Below, in pieces: positions 34,126-48,000 of a stretch of 64,000 nt of DNA. The position numbers were made by a program, and so were the translations under genes. The stretch's first letter is position 1. Every line of letters begins with the position of its first letter. Where the stretch lies: NCBI GenBank assembly GCA_963971425.1, contig OZ020516.1, positions 35,266,199 to 35,330,198 on the forward strand, written 5' to 3'. The notes below the pieces were generated by a model. It saw only the letters and a list, made by a program, of their open reading frames with translations. It ran no database searches and was not told the origin of the DNA. Source of the stretch: Bryoerythrophyllum caledonicum (Eukaryota; Streptophyta; Bryopsida; Pottiales; Pottiaceae).

Positions 34126-36180
34126 TGTTTAAAGTTACCGTATATTGGTAGTGAAAACCGTGGAATTTGTATGTGAGGAGAGAGATCAACAATCACAAAA
34201 CAACGAAGAATGTCTTAAAGACGAAGTTCAATCAATGTTCAAGACCAAAATCAATGTGCATGTGTGTGAAATACAACATAGTATGTGTGGCATGGTATTC
34301 TCTATATTCGCTAGATTTTAATGTATTTTGTGTATTTTGTGTTGTATTCCTAGCTTTTCCAAGAGTTCTATAACTCCAAATCATGATCTGATTGTTGGAG
34401 AGTGTTCATGTATTGTGTGCACAAATCTAGACCTAGCATCTTGAAGCCTAATTCCTCATGGATTTCATGCAAATTGAGTTTTCGCACCTCCGGAGTCCCA
34501 TTTCGGGCTTCCTGGGCGCTAAAGGGTTCAAGGTTAACAGTACTGTAGTGATCTTTGCAAAGGGAATTCCCATGTTAAAAGTACTGTAGTGATTGTAATG
34601 ATGGGAATTTCTAGGTGCCTAAACAATTCATAGTTGACACTGGAGGATGAGGCAAAGTTCATACATTGCATCAGTTTATGGAGCCTTGAGATTCACTTGC
34701 CTTCAAAAAAACAATGACCATCAATCTGAGACAAGATACCTATGGCATTGCTCAGGTTTGTTCATAATTAATTCAAAATGGAGGGTGTCCAAATTTTTTG
34801 AAAAATATAAAATATTTGGCTAAGGTGATATCCATGTAATGTCAAGGTCATACCCTGGTAATATCTAGGCAGTACTCATATAATACCTAGGCAATACTCG
34901 TTGTGTTGGAACCATTCTGTTAAAAAAAAATTGGTTTGTAGAGGGGTGTCCAAACCAAACCGATGCATACGGTATGTTTGGATACTATGGTACTACATCT
35001 AGATACTATGGTTCACAATTCACTCTATGTAATGTGGAACACTCTAAATAATTGGAAATTTACATGCAATCCTCAAATGGCACACACTTGCTTGAAGATG
35101 AATACCCTCTCGAAAGTTGATATGCACTTGCTTGATGTAAATTAGTGTAAAAATTTCACATTATTTTTTAATCACAGATAAGGTGGATAGAGTACACCAA
35201 AAAAAACTAATCAGTGTGCATTTACTTTAGAGAAGAAAATGTTGCATTCTTGGTTAATGTTGCATTAACCAATGATGGTAAGGGTTAATTCTTGGTTAAT
35301 GTTGCAAAGGCCCTTGAACAAAGCACTAATCTTTTGAGCATGGATGAGATAATATGGATGAACTGTGATAAGATTGCATGACACTATGCTCTTAATAAAA
35401 TAGATTTACTTAAGGCCACTCTAATGAAATTATTTTATCTTGAACCCGAATGGACCGAGACTATGTTTCACCAAAACCACCTCAAAATTGCCTGTCTAAG
35501 ATGAGACATTGCAAGACTAGTTGAAACAACTTTTTACTCTTTTTAACCGTAGGATCTTTAAGTCACTTACTACAACTTGATGACATCAATTTTTTTTGCA
35601 AACTTTGACGGCACACATTGTAAGATACATGCATTTAAAGAATATAATATGCTTTTTTCTTCTTTGTGCGGACAAGGTTAGCGTACGTGACTCATGGTAA
35701 TGACATCTTTTTCCACCACACATTGCATTATTTATGGATCTATATTTTTCCCTCTATAAGGTCATGGTACGCCAAAAATCACAAGTAGTGGAGGTGCTTA
35801 GGAGAGGAAAATGGACATGCAATGCCTATAAAATCATTTAGAAAATGGGTATAGAAAGAAGCCATTTACTTAGGAAATCAAATTTATCTTCTAAGACAAA
35901 AATAAGTGTTGGATCTAAAATCCACATTGGATTGAATCATCATGCCTTCTTCTTTTAGGTGAAGAGAGAAATATTGAAGAAAGTTAAAATCCTTCTTTTC
36001 TATGTGTTTTTGGTAAAAGCAATGAGGGTTGCTAAGAACTTTTTTTTCTTGCTACTTGCCTTCAGAAATTGCACTCTTCAACTCTACAACAGTACTATTC
36101 AAGTTCTATAATAGTACTTCTTAGGTACCGAGATAAGCATTGCACCAAGGTAGTACTTCTCAGGTATCCCTCATAAGCCT
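34126..36180. other. AT-rich spacer with repeat relics
   Basis: No gene was recognised. At about 34535-34600 a sequence on gtactgtagtgat appears twice. Part of it (cccatgtta..agtactgtagtgat) recurs in inverse orientation at about 37330-37365. Around 35440-35560 lies a weak relative of the TTAA family interior. The rest is unclassified. Confidence 0.4.
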
Positions 36181-36480
36181 TGCACCAACGTGCAACCTCT
36201 AGAGGGTGGGAGGGGGTTACAGACAAACTTGCCCTTATATATTGTTGGTGGGGCCCTAAAAAAATAAAATCCCCCATTGGTAATTTAAATTCCATGGTGG
36301 GGCTTGGAAGGCAAATTTGGGGTTCCATGCCCCAATTTCCCTTAAATATTGTAAAGAAAAAGCCATTGTATGCCCCAAAATAAAAGGGCTAGAAAAATAA
36401 GCCCCACACACTCGCTTGGCATTAAGACAAGGAGCCCACCCGAGGTTGTGCCTTGGTGCAATGCTTGTGCGGGGTAAATA
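36181..36480. repeat. Relative of the 56-kb foldback repeat
   Basis: The phrase order ccccaaaata, aaagggctagaaaaat, aagac and gcccacccgagg matches the left arm of the foldback at 56.1-56.6 kb with divergence. Only one arm is evident here. Confidence 0.45.
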
Positions 36481-36531
36481 GTGGGATGCGACGTTCACTG
36501 TTTAAATGTTTACTTTAGATTGTTGTTGTTG

Positions 36532-36914
36532 GAGCATCTCCACCGAGGCACGGTGTCCCGGTAAATTCGCCGGAATGGCGTCAGCTTCTTCAAAACGGTT
36601 CCCACCGCGGGCAGCATTCCGTCATCCTGGTCCCCCGGACTAACACGGTGATTGCTGGAGGATGGCAAAAGGCGTTTGTATGCCAAGCCAACATCAAAAT
36701 TTGCCATTGTAGCCGGCTATTGCTATCTCGCCACGCATCCCAACCTTTGTGTCCGGTGTTTCTGAATCTGCGGCGTCGCTTTGACATCCCGAGCTGGCGT
36801 TTTTTTTTTTTCATGCGGTGGAGATCACCTTTGCTATCCTTCAGACTGTTCCTACCATGCACAGAAGTTTTCCACCCTGGCATGGGAAATTCCCCGCCAG
36901 GGGTGGAGATGCTC
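36532..36914. mobile_element. MITE-like element with GAGCATCTCCACC ends
   Basis: Perfect 13-bp inverted termini (GAGCATCTCCACC at 36532-36544 and its complement at 36902-36914) bound a 383-bp GC-richer segment. No coding was recognised, and a clear target duplication was not found. GAGCATCTCC-type ends are common in plant non-autonomous DNA elements. Confidence 0.55.
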
Positions 36915-36925
36915 TTAAGATTAAG

Positions 36926-37230
36926 ATTGACGGTCACTGTGTGTATGTTTATCTTGGTGCTGTTGTTGGAATTGACGGTCACTGTGTTTATATATATATA
37001 TTTTTTTTGTTGTTGTTGTGATTGACGGTGATTGTCTGCACGTTTCTTTTTTCAATTGAAGCTTTTGTTTTTTCACCTTTTTGTTGGGTTTTTGTAGTTG
37101 ACGGTCACTGTCTGTACATTTCTTTCTTTAATCGAAGCTGTTGTTTTTTCTCCTTTTTGTTGTTGATGTTGTGATTGACGGTCACTGTCTGTATGTTTCT
37201 TTAAAAAAAATTTAAAGCTATTGTTTTTTC
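36926..37230 (+). repeat. Tandem array with TTGACGGTCACTGT units
   Basis: The core attgacggtcactgt recurs about five times (near 36928, 36971, 37020, 37098 and 37176). The last three units are spaced about 78 bp apart and include ttgttttttc and ctttttgttg spacers. It directly follows the MITE-like element. Confidence 0.65.
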
Positions 37231-37239
37231 AGGTCACGT

Positions 37240-39055
37240 GAATCTCAAGGCTCCGTCAGTGATGCAAACTTTTGACAATGTATGTTTGCCTCATCATGTC
37301 AACTATGATTTTTGCTGCCCCCAGAAATTCTCCCAGTGAAAATCACTACTGTACTGTTAACATGGGAATTCTCGCTGATAAAAATTACTACTCTGTTCAC
37401 CTTATATTGTGTTGGTTCAAAAGTTATGAGGATCATCTGCACTAATTTGCATCAAGCATATGCATGGCAATTTTTGAGAGGGTATTCATTTTCAAGCAAA
37501 AGTGTGCCAGTCAAGTCAAGAATTGCTTGTAAATTTCCAAGTAGTGCAGAAATTCGAATCTCGAACTTTACAGGACACAGTGAACGGTGTAGCTATCTAG
37601 GCATGCCAGACCGAAAGCTTCTCCAATCTACTCCTGTATTTTGAGAAGCCATTGCTGAACTTGAATCTTGAGCCCCTCTTGAAGCATCATGCACATGACC
37701 AAAGCCTTATAGTATCATTATCTAACAGTACCATGTGATTCACATGCGAGATTTTTAGCGCAGAGGGACATACTCGATAGATCGTCACGCCTTTGCGATT
37801 CTTAATATTTCAATCGAAAACAACCGCATTAAATTTAGGGAAATAATCCAGCCTTTTATGCAGTTTTTTATATTATAAGTCTAGGCTATAAATGGTTGAG
37901 AAGCTGTCCGAAGTTGCACATGTTGAGGGTCGAATGGTCCCTGCCTGAATCCGCTTCAAGGTTTTCTTACACTCCGCCAGCTTCCGGACCACTTTTGCTT
38001 GTTTGCCTGATTTTCATTCACAAGGTGACACCTCCATCCGGTGATTTGTGTGCGAACTGTTGGTAGAGAGAGAGTCGTTTCTACATTGGTAGTTTTAGCT
38101 TGCCAAATTGAGAGGTTTAGGCTCCAGATCTGAAGGCTTCACAAAGTGTTTGAAGAAGCTGCCATGATTAGAGTGAATAAATACATGTTGAGATAATTGC
38201 TGTTTCTGTTTTCTGTTGGATCAGAATCCACTACTTACACTTTGAGCCTCTGGTATGAGAAGTCACAGTTATGTAGACATGTGAGAGTTATGTCGAAGGC
38301 GCTTGCTCGAATGCGAGGCCGACCGATTTCGGTGTACAACGGTAGATAGTCGGTACTAAGAAATTTACGTGTGAAATGCTATTTTCATTGAATAAAACAG
38401 CGTTGGTCGCTTATTTAAGCATGCCTGCTGATGAGGTAATTCGTGTTGTGCAGAGAAGTGCCAACTGGGTCTCTGTCCTAGAATCAGGTCTTCTGAGGAG
38501 GAACACCCTGCGCTTACTATTAAAGAGGTGAGAAATTTAGGGCTCCCATCTCTCTAGCCTAAAACTAAGCTCTGTGTAATAATTATGTTACCCGATTGAA
38601 CACTGATTCTTCTACTTCATCTTAGTGATGGAATTGGTTGGTTAGGTCTCAGGAATACGAAGAGTCGTATCCTCAGCATATAATGTAGCGACTAGACTTC
38701 GTATTAGTGTTCCACCTTCCATACAAGTAGAGCCTTCTTTGCGAAGGCGGTTGACAGATTTGTGCACACATTTTTATTAGTTATGTGTTCCTTTTTGTTA
38801 AGAAGTAGACGCCTGGGTCTGGACATAGATCTACCGGTTGGCTAATAGCTGAACAGAGGTGGTATTGATCTATTGCAGAGTATCTGGAGCAGTTCCCGGA
38901 AACAAATTGCTCCGATAAACCCATGCACATGTGCTTGCAGATCATTGTTCTCTGAAGGTAAGTCCTAACATTTCAATCTTATTATCATGAGCTGTCATTT
39001 CAACGAGAGGGCATTTACAAGTTATGCGGTGGTGTTCATTTCAGTCCAAACAATT
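37240..39055. other. Spacer and probable leader of the giant DUF3638 gene
   Basis: No coding region was recognised. The later part (about 38440-39060) has many potential GT-AG sites, and the acceptor atttcgcag at 39061 immediately precedes the start codon. A spliced 5' leader is therefore likely, but its exons cannot be fixed by eye. Confidence 0.35.
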
Positions 39056-39067
39056 TCGCAGATCAAA

Positions 39068-42000
39068 ATGGGTGACGACACCGGCATCATGCACGTAGTA
39101 AACAATGTTTTCCTTCCCAGAAAACTACCGCAAGCAGCCATGCCTTCGGAAGGAGAGTTTGTGAGAGAATTTGCTCAGGTTCTCGAGGATGAAGTGAGCT
39201 ACTTTCCTGCGCTGAAGGAAGCTGAGCGGATGATGAGAGCATGGTCAAAGGTGCAGGGAGCGTCTGTTACATGGGAATCGGTACACGCAAGTTTGGAAAG
39301 GCCTCGACCAGGTGAAACATTCTGTCTCTACCTCCGTGCACAAAACGCTGGAATTACTATCCAAGACCACAAGGAAACTGCAACTCTGGCGGTGTTCCGG
39401 GTGGCGGCCAGAGCAGGGCAGGTGATGGATGCCGCCGGGGATCTCTCTGATGTGTTTCCGAGCTGGGCTGTCACAACCGACGCGAAACGCGTTCGGAACA
39501 AAAGCTTTGCGAGACAAGTTGCAGATCTCGCCAACACGGAATTCGTCGAGATGCGGCCCAAGTCCAGGAAGGCTAGAACACATGTGCCCGAGACACGAGA
39601 TGTGGTGGATCCGAGCTATGTGACGACATGGTTGATGTCAGCGGTGGCTGGTGAATCGACAATCACTGGCGAGAAAGGTGTGGTGCGTGTGAGGAAAACA
39701 ATCCGTGATGATGTCTTATGGACAGATGCGGAATTGCCGTGGCGTCGATCAGGGGAGTACATGACGGTGAAGGCTATGCTCCATAGCTCACTTGTAGGTA
39801 CTCTGGGCGAGCACCAGGGCTTAATATCCTACAAGTACGTGATGATTCAAGCCATGTCCCGGATCCTGCGGAAGAATCACAAGGTGCTCGAAACGGATAT
39901 CGTTTCGCAGATGCTCTCCAAGTTAGCTCGTCGGCTGTCCAAGCTAAGTAACCTTCTCGGACAAGGTAATGAAGAATCCATCTGTCTGGGAACCTCTGAT
40001 CTCATCGTATCATGCTAATTGCACTTTACATAATTTTTAATTCTAAGTTTTTCATTGATTGGATGCTGTGAATGATTTTAATGTTTACCTGTGGACACCG
40101 AGTCTGGATAGTGAGAATATAAGTGTGACCTGTTTTATACGGTTCATCACAGGACCGACCATCCAACAAGAAATGCATTCTCGTGTTCAGAAGGTCCTGC
40201 AACAATGTTCCACGACGGTGGTGGACATCCGTGCATCTCTTGACACCCGCTGGCAGGGGATTGTGGAGCGGGAGAAACGTGAATTCGAGATGGTCTTGGA
40301 CACAAGCAAGCTGGAGTTTGGGAAGCACGTCAAGCACTCGCTGGTGACTGCCTGGCAGCCTCTTCAGTTGGCTCTGAATTCCACCCTAGAGCCTATTCCA
40401 GTAAAGGTGAGTGACCCCATATGCTCCCATCGCAACACAGGCAGCAGCTTTCCGAACTTGGATTATCTCAGCGCAACCGGGGAGGCGCTTTATGACATCG
40501 AAGTTTGGGTGCAAAACATTCTCTGGCTGGGGCGTGACCAAGGCAGTGCAACTAGCTCGGAATTGGTTTTCGAGCTCCTCGGGCGCTATTTGCGCGTTGC
40601 AAAGGATTACTACAGTAGTGATGCTCTGGGATCGAGCAAGATGGTGATGACGGCATTCACCCTGGTTGCAATGCTAGACTTCTTAGCAACTCGCAAGCAC
40701 CCGTTACTGGCCTCGTACGGCCATGGAGTGAACGTGAGCGTCCTTCGGTCTTTGCTTCTGGTGCACCGGGCTGATATGGAGCACCTGGCCACACTGGAGG
40801 CCTACTTCGCCGCTCGTACCAGGTATGCATCGTTTGCGATCTCCCTCATCAGCGAGGATCGGCCTTCTCCGGAGTCGTTCGCAGTACGTTTCGTGGACAG
40901 CAATATTCACCTCCAGAAGATGAAGGATCAAATCCTCGCAGATGTTGTCACAAAGGAAAGATTAAAGCTGGAGGAGGTCTCAAGGGAATATTCAGAATAC
41001 CTTAGGCTTCGTTTGTCTATCGAGGACCAATCGCACCAACAGTACGAAAAGATTCGCTATGGTTATTCAAAACGATCTTATTGCTACCATTGGTGTAGTA
41101 AATGCATCTTGGAGACACGGGCAACGAACATGAGGGTTGCGATTTACGAGCGTTCGTTGCCTGAAGAAGGGTACTTGCAGAGTGCAGTTGTGTACGAGCT
41201 TGCAACCCCGGCCGAATTGAGTGTTCTCCGTGACGCTCTGCACCTTCTCAACCGGGACTTACTGGGCGTGACGATGGGGGATGTGCAGAATCGTGGGCCT
41301 TGGATAAACTACGAACCTTTGAAGCCGTGGAAACAGGGTTCATATATAAAGCTGACCACGCTTTGTAGCACTTCCAAGCTCTTCTCGGTATCGCACTACT
41401 CTTCGCTGCATCCTTCTGCTCCAGACAGTGACTTCATCAAGCCAAACGGGTTCAACGTTCACTTGATGGAAGCTTGCAGTCCCACGATGGCAAGCACCGC
41501 ATGCTACAAGAAAGAGGCAAGTGCCGAGTTTTTTCTGACGCTCCCTGTGGATGGGGATTATACCTGTCTGCAATGGACCGTCGCTTCGACGAGTCACGAT
41601 GAGAACCAGGTGTTGGCTCGTCAGGTGCAGTGCCCTCCGATGCTCGATCTAGCAGAGTTCAAGGCATTCGGCTCAATGCGGGCCGGCCATCGTCTGCAGA
41701 TGAGGAACATCGCCCGGGCGCTTGAAATGCAGACATTGTCGTTGTTTCAACCCAGCGTGGTGAATCTGCTTTCACAAGCGCTCTGGCAGACTGGTCCACC
41801 GGGTTTGGCTTCTGAATGGGTGCGAGAGTCACATGTAGACCTGCAGGAACAACCGTATGCAGAGTACATGATCCAACAATTACGGTCTTCGCTGGAGCGA
41901 AACAAAGAGAATTGGAAGGATCACTTGGGCCTACTGAGCATCGTGATTCTCGGTGGACGGATTCTGGCGCTGTCTGAAGGTGCCTGGCGAGAGGCAGCGC

Positions 42001-45000
42001 GTGACATTCTTCTCTCTTGTCGGTCCATTGCTGAAAGCTGGTTGGAGAAGATTGAGCAAGTGCTTGGGGAAATGTCAGGGTCTTCAGTCGAGGAGATTTG
42101 GCTGATCCGGTCCAAGCTTGTTGATGTGGCCGCCATTGCAGCTCTTACGTTTGATCTCGTCGGTGTGCAAAGCAATGGCGATGTTACCTCATGGCTGCGT
42201 GCTGTGGCTCGAATCCGCGATAACACACTTTTGAACGCCAATAATTCGTCATCATCATCATTTGCTGGTGTCTTCCAACGTAACCTTCTTCGAAGAGTAC
42301 AAGTGACGGCCCTTGCTTTGGAGGGCCCTTTGGACGAATGGATCACGAATTCGGACTGCTTGAGCGAGTTCGTATCCCAGCACTGGGCGGATGGTGATCA
42401 GGGCCTGATTGGGCTTTGGAAGCGCTACACATCGCCCTGTGGTCGCTGGTGGAACGCTAATTTCATACTCGAGAGTGGACGCAAGATGACTCTGCAGGTA
42501 GACATCTTGGGAGGCTCTTTTCTGGTCGATGGATGTCCGGTGGCTCGCCTTCCTCCCTCCATCACCAGCCATCCGCATTACACAAGAGTGTTCGGCAAGC
42601 ATGTATTTCAGGTGCAGCCAGCCGCAGGCAGCCCAGGCTCATTTGTGACATGTTACAAACTCAATGGCTCATATTTTACGTTTGCCTTGGTGGACGGCAA
42701 CCGCCTACTTGTCATGGAGCGACAGAACGATGGGTGTGAGCTGGAGCTCTTTCCCAGCGAGTTTTTTAAGGATGATCTCCCGACGCTTCTTATCGAAAGA
42801 CATAGTCATTGGATCCTGAAACCAACGGCGAAGTCTTTCAAGCACATGGATCCAGATGAAACTCTGGGATGCGTTTTATTTCGACCTGTCAAGTTTGATG
42901 ACTTCGGCTTTGCGGACATTGAAGGTGTCCCGTTCGTATTCAACATCACGTCAAGACGTGTACGTGACACAAACACAGATCGGAACTTGGTTGATGTTCG
43001 CAGCCCAAGCTTCCGGGAGCTTCACAACCGAATGCTCCATCGCCTCGAGTTACGCGGGTTTGTTCACGTGTTTGACAACAAAGACGATGGCACAGTCGTT
43101 GCCGAGCTCCCGCGTATGGGATTGCGCTTCATCGTCGACCCAAAGGCCGACGTCATTTGGTCTTGTGAGCATCCTGGGTTCTCCGTCTCGAGGAACCCGA
43201 ACATTGGCACCTTGATAGGATTGCGGAACATAGTTTTGCTTGAAGAACACAACGTCTCAGATCCTTGCACCCGGAAGCACTACGTGATAATCCCCCACAC
43301 GCGTTGCCTGCTCAAGAGAAGAATGAAATTTATTACAACTTTGGACCAACACCCGATGGTTGGCATGGACCTTACGCAATTCTCCTCCCCGAGTTTCTTC
43401 GTGTATGAGGTTGATCACCGCCTCCAGAGCCTCCGAGGTCCAGCCAGCGGTCCAACGGCGTGGCTCTATCTAGCTCTTCTGCATGCCTCGACATCGCACC
43501 CGCTGCCTGACCCTTTCACGGGGTTGACAGGAGCGGAGTCAGCAATGAGACTACTGCAGTCCCCTCGTTGCTGGTCGTGCATGCCTTACAAGCAGGAGGC
43601 AGTCTCGATTCTGCAGGAAATTGCGGAGCTCTCTCCTCAGCGAGAGTGGTATCCCTCTCATCTGAAATGCATGCAACAGGTGAAATGGCCTGAAGCGTTG
43701 TTCTCCTCCACAGCACTTGATGCCTTCCGTGTCGTTGTCGAGAAGCTCATTTCTGATAGCGAGCGTCTCAGGTTCCTCTACCCTGACTCACATGAAGCAC
43801 CTGCCCTTCCACCGGCCAACTTGACCTTGCTACGAAAGTACTACTGGAGATCTCGGGAAACCTTTGGAAAGGAAGCCCGAATGGACTCTGCAAATGAAGA
43901 GCATGTGGGTGGAGCTCCAGCTCTTCTGTCAACAAGCATGAACTTGTCGCGGGAGGACCTCGCGAAATTTCAGCAACATACGTTTGTGCGGAGCTTGGCA
44001 GAAGCTGGGCATGAATGGAGGGGATTGGCCATTGCTGAAGGGAAGAGTTTCTTGAGTGGCTTGTTGTTGGATCTCAAGAAACTGGGCGGTGTTGGTGGCG
44101 CTGCTGAGAGAAGTTTGAGTTTCTCAACAGTGTCGACATGGTGCTTTCTGGCGAAAGGGAGGACTCTTCATGACATGTTTCTCGATCTTTACGTTCTGGC
44201 AACACAAGCAGGGGACCATCGTGAGACATTCACGTTTTTTCTGTCGTTTTTGGGACACCTCTTCGTCGACGATGCTTCGATACGTATTTACCTTTCTATC
44301 CTGCACTGTGTTGCTATTCATGCAACCGAGTTCAAGCTTGTCGAACCTCCGAGGCACAATGTTTTCGAGCATACTGCCGATACTGAATTCAACATGGACA
44401 TGGTTACAGAACTAGTGAAGGACAACCTGGTTTCATTTGACGACTGGATGCCGGAACATGGTGGGCGCCCTCGTGACAATGAGTTAGATATTGATTTCTA
44501 CTCGAGGAATAGAATAATATTTGACCGAAATCAGGCTCAGAGCATCGAGAAAATGGCTAAGAATGCTGAAAGTCGTTGGCAATCTGATTCTGTCCTGTTG
44601 GCAACTTCCTTCACCCAAGACTCCGCGACTATCAGACACCTTTCCGCCACCGAAAGCATCAACAAGCGTTTCACACGTTGGCGCCATAACCAAGATCTCC
44701 ACAGGTTCGTGGAGAAGGTGGAGAAGAAGGTCGTAAATCTCTGCTATGAAGCTCAAGCGAAAATAGGGCCCACACCTCTTGAGGCCTTCATCAACCTCCC
44801 CACCAGAGCAACAGGTCAACCCTTTCACTTTGAGACGCATGTTTCAGCACTACATGCTAGCACGACAGCTGAGGCCAAGAGCATCTTCCAAACAGGGCGC
44901 TTTAGTGTCCAGGAAGCACCTGAGGCGACCCCCTTTCCTCTGCAACCTAGTGCAACAGCGTCCAGCTGCGAGATTGCTAAAAAGTTCCACGTTGATCTAG

Positions 45001-48000
45001 AGGCAAGCTGGCTGGCTCACCACAGAAGTCGTCCGCAGCCTTCGCATGTTGTCGTCCGCGAGGAGCTTGAGGGACAATTGCAAGTATACAAAACAAAGTC
45101 GAGGTCTCTCTGGGATGAAATCTGTGATGCTGTGCAGCCTTGTTGCGATGATCCTGTGTCACGGGCGCTGGAAGCTGCTGGTTTATGGCGGCGAGCTCTT
45201 CCTACCGTTCTACTCGCATGCGTCAGGGACGACGCAGTTGACAAGAATCTCACCAAAGTGCGAGTGGCGCTTGGTGCTCTAGCCGTGATCTGGACCTTGG
45301 AGCAGCAAGCAGAGCGGTGCCTGCGGCTGCTATGCAACAAAGACATGGCCCTGCAGAAGGAGCTAGCCAACCGTGGGCACGCGAATTGGCAGCCAGAGGC
45401 GCACCCCGAGTGGCTCATGTTGGAGCTCGAGGGAGATTATTTCATGCGAGCCATCCAAGTCGACGTCGCGGAGAAGATGTTGTCCTCATCTGAAAATCTT
45501 GTCCTGCAGTTGAACATGGGCGAGGGGAAGACGAGCGTGATAGTGCCGGCTCTTTGCGCCCACATTCCTGACGGCAAGCAGTTCGCACGCCTCACAGTTC
45601 TGGGGTCCTTGTTCCGCATGAACTTCGACGCGCTGGTTTCCAAGCTCGGGGGGCTCCTCAATCAGAGAGTGTACACCTTCCCATTCCGGCGCGACATAAG
45701 CATTGACGCGCGAGGAGTGCACGCCATGCACGAAGTCTACCAGGAATGCATCTCAAGACATGGTGTTGTGGTGATGCGTCCCGAGCACAGGCTCAGCACC
45801 ATCTTGAAGACGCTGGAGCTATGTCGTCTTGGCGCAAACCTCGCAGCTGAGATGCGGAACCTCCACGATATGGTCGAGCGAAACGCACGCGACATTTTAG
45901 ACGAGTCGGATCTGCTCCTTCACGTCAAGTACCAGGTCGTGTACACAGTCGGTGAACAGATGAACCTCGACGGTGGACACTTACGGTGGAAAGTGTCGCA
46001 GAGTGTTCTCCGCAGCGCACAACGTCATTGCAGCGCTCTGCAGGGTATGGAGTTCAAAGCAGCCGGCGAGGGTCCATTCGCATTCCCGCATATCCGCATC
46101 CTGGATGCATCCCTCTGTCGCACGCTTTGTGAGAGAATCGCGGATGACGTACTCCGAGGTGGAGACGACAACCTGCCCCTCCGGGAACTGCGACGAAGGG
46201 ACGCCGCCATGATTCGTAGCTTCATATTGCCTACCGATGAGAATGTGTCGGTAGAGTCGATCAGAAAGGTCTACAACCAGGGACCCATCTTGAACACGCT
46301 CCTGATTCTACGAGGGCTGCTCTGTTACGGCGTGCTGGTGCACGCGCTTCAGATGCGGTGGCGGGTGCAGTATGGAGTTAGACCTTCCGGAAGACCGAAG
46401 ATGGCAGTTCCGTTCCGGGCCAAGGATGTGCCAGTGGAGCGCGCGGAGTTTGGCCACCCCGACCTCGCCATCATGTTGACGCAGCTCAGCTACTACCATG
46501 GCGGTTTGAGCGATGCGCAGCTGCTGGACGCGTTCAACAGGCTCCATCGGTCGTCGACAAGCGCGGATGAGTACCAGAGATGGCTCTCAGACGTGCCCTC
46601 GGAAGCCTTGCCGCCGACGCTGCACACTCTTGCCGGGGTCAACCTCGACGACTTCGTGCAGAGGACGGAAGTTCTGTTTCCAGTTCTGCGTCGGAATATG
46701 CAAGTGATCGACTTCTGGCTGTCAACGGCGGTGTTCCCAGTTGAGTCGAAGATGTTCGAGGGGAAGCTTGCGGCGTCTGCGTGGGACTTGAGCGATCGCG
46801 GAGCACATCCGGTGACTGGCTTCAGCGGCACCAAGGACACGAGCCTGCTTCTCCCTTCGTCAATCATGCAACTTGACCTTCCGGAGCTCCAGGGCACCGA
46901 CGGGGCGGTGATCTCGAAGCTGCTACAAGAGGAGAACACCCGTTACTCCAGCTTCCCATCGTGCATAACCAGCGTGGAGATCCTCGAAACGAGCGTCGTG
47001 GCGCAGCGAGCGCGCGTCCTCCTCGACGTGGGCGCTCTCATGGTGGACATGAGCAACCGGAAAGTAGCCATGGAATGGCTGAGACGACTCCCGGACCGCA
47101 GGAGGACGCAGGCAGCAATCTACTTCGACGACGACGACCAGATCATGTCGATCGACCGTGACGGACGCGCCGCGCCGCTTGCGCTCTCGCCGTTCCACCG
47201 TCAAATGGACCGGTGCGTGGTCTACCTGGACGACGTGCACACGCGCGGGACGGACCTGAAAATCCCACACGGTTCCCACGCGTGCGTCACGCTCGGCCGA
47301 GGCATCACGAAAGACCGGCTCGTGCAGGCGTGCATGCGGATGCGCATGCTGGGAGAGGGCCACTCAGTGAGCTTCTGGGCGTCCCAGGAGGTCCACACAT
47401 CGATCACGCAGCAAGCGGGCGCCTCGGACGAACTCACAAGCGTAGATGTGCTCCGCTGGGTCATCCGCAACACGGTGGACGCGACCCAAGATGGATTCCG
47501 CCACTGGGGCGCGCAGGGCATTGCGCACGCGCGGAAGAAAGTGGTCAGTCAGTTATTCGAGTCTAAACATGGCGTGGGCTCTCTTCTGGAGCTCGGGCTT
47601 CTCAGCACCGATCCTGAGGTCACGGAGCTCGTCATTTCGTACGGTGGCGAGAGAAAGAAGACCATCTTACCAGAGATCATGAGGAGGCGGTTGAAGAATA
47701 CGGCTATGGAAATGGATACCAAACTTGCCCACGACGCAGAGAGCATGATTTTAGAGCAGGGCCTTCCTGTGACCAGTCGAATCATCGATTACGCTTCCCA
47801 GGTGGAATGCTTCTCCCAAGTGCTCGATGAAGAGCAGGAACGCGAGCTGGAACACGAGCTGGAGGAGGAGGAGGAAGTACAACGCCCTGGTGCGGCCACG
47901 CCACGGAAGCCAAATCTTGAGGAGCATGTTCGTCTGCTCGCAACGTCCGGCTACTTAAACCCAGAGAACTATCGCCCATTGATGGACGTGTTTAAAGGCT

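Noticed and set aside
38425..38445. Hammerhead-ribozyme-like CTGATGAGG
   Set aside because: The conserved GAAA core and matching stems are missing.
38987..39067. Upstream ATG that would extend the giant DUF3638 protein by 27 residues
   Set aside because: A splice acceptor (tttcgcag) lies between it and the ATG at 39068, the added residues do not resemble the family, and the known N-terminal FLPxKLPQ block starts just after the later ATG.
40406..40440. Possible tiny intron (GTGAGT ... CACAG) in the giant gene
   Set aside because: It would be only about 34 bp, too short for a plant intron, and removing it would break the frame; the translated sequence reads through.
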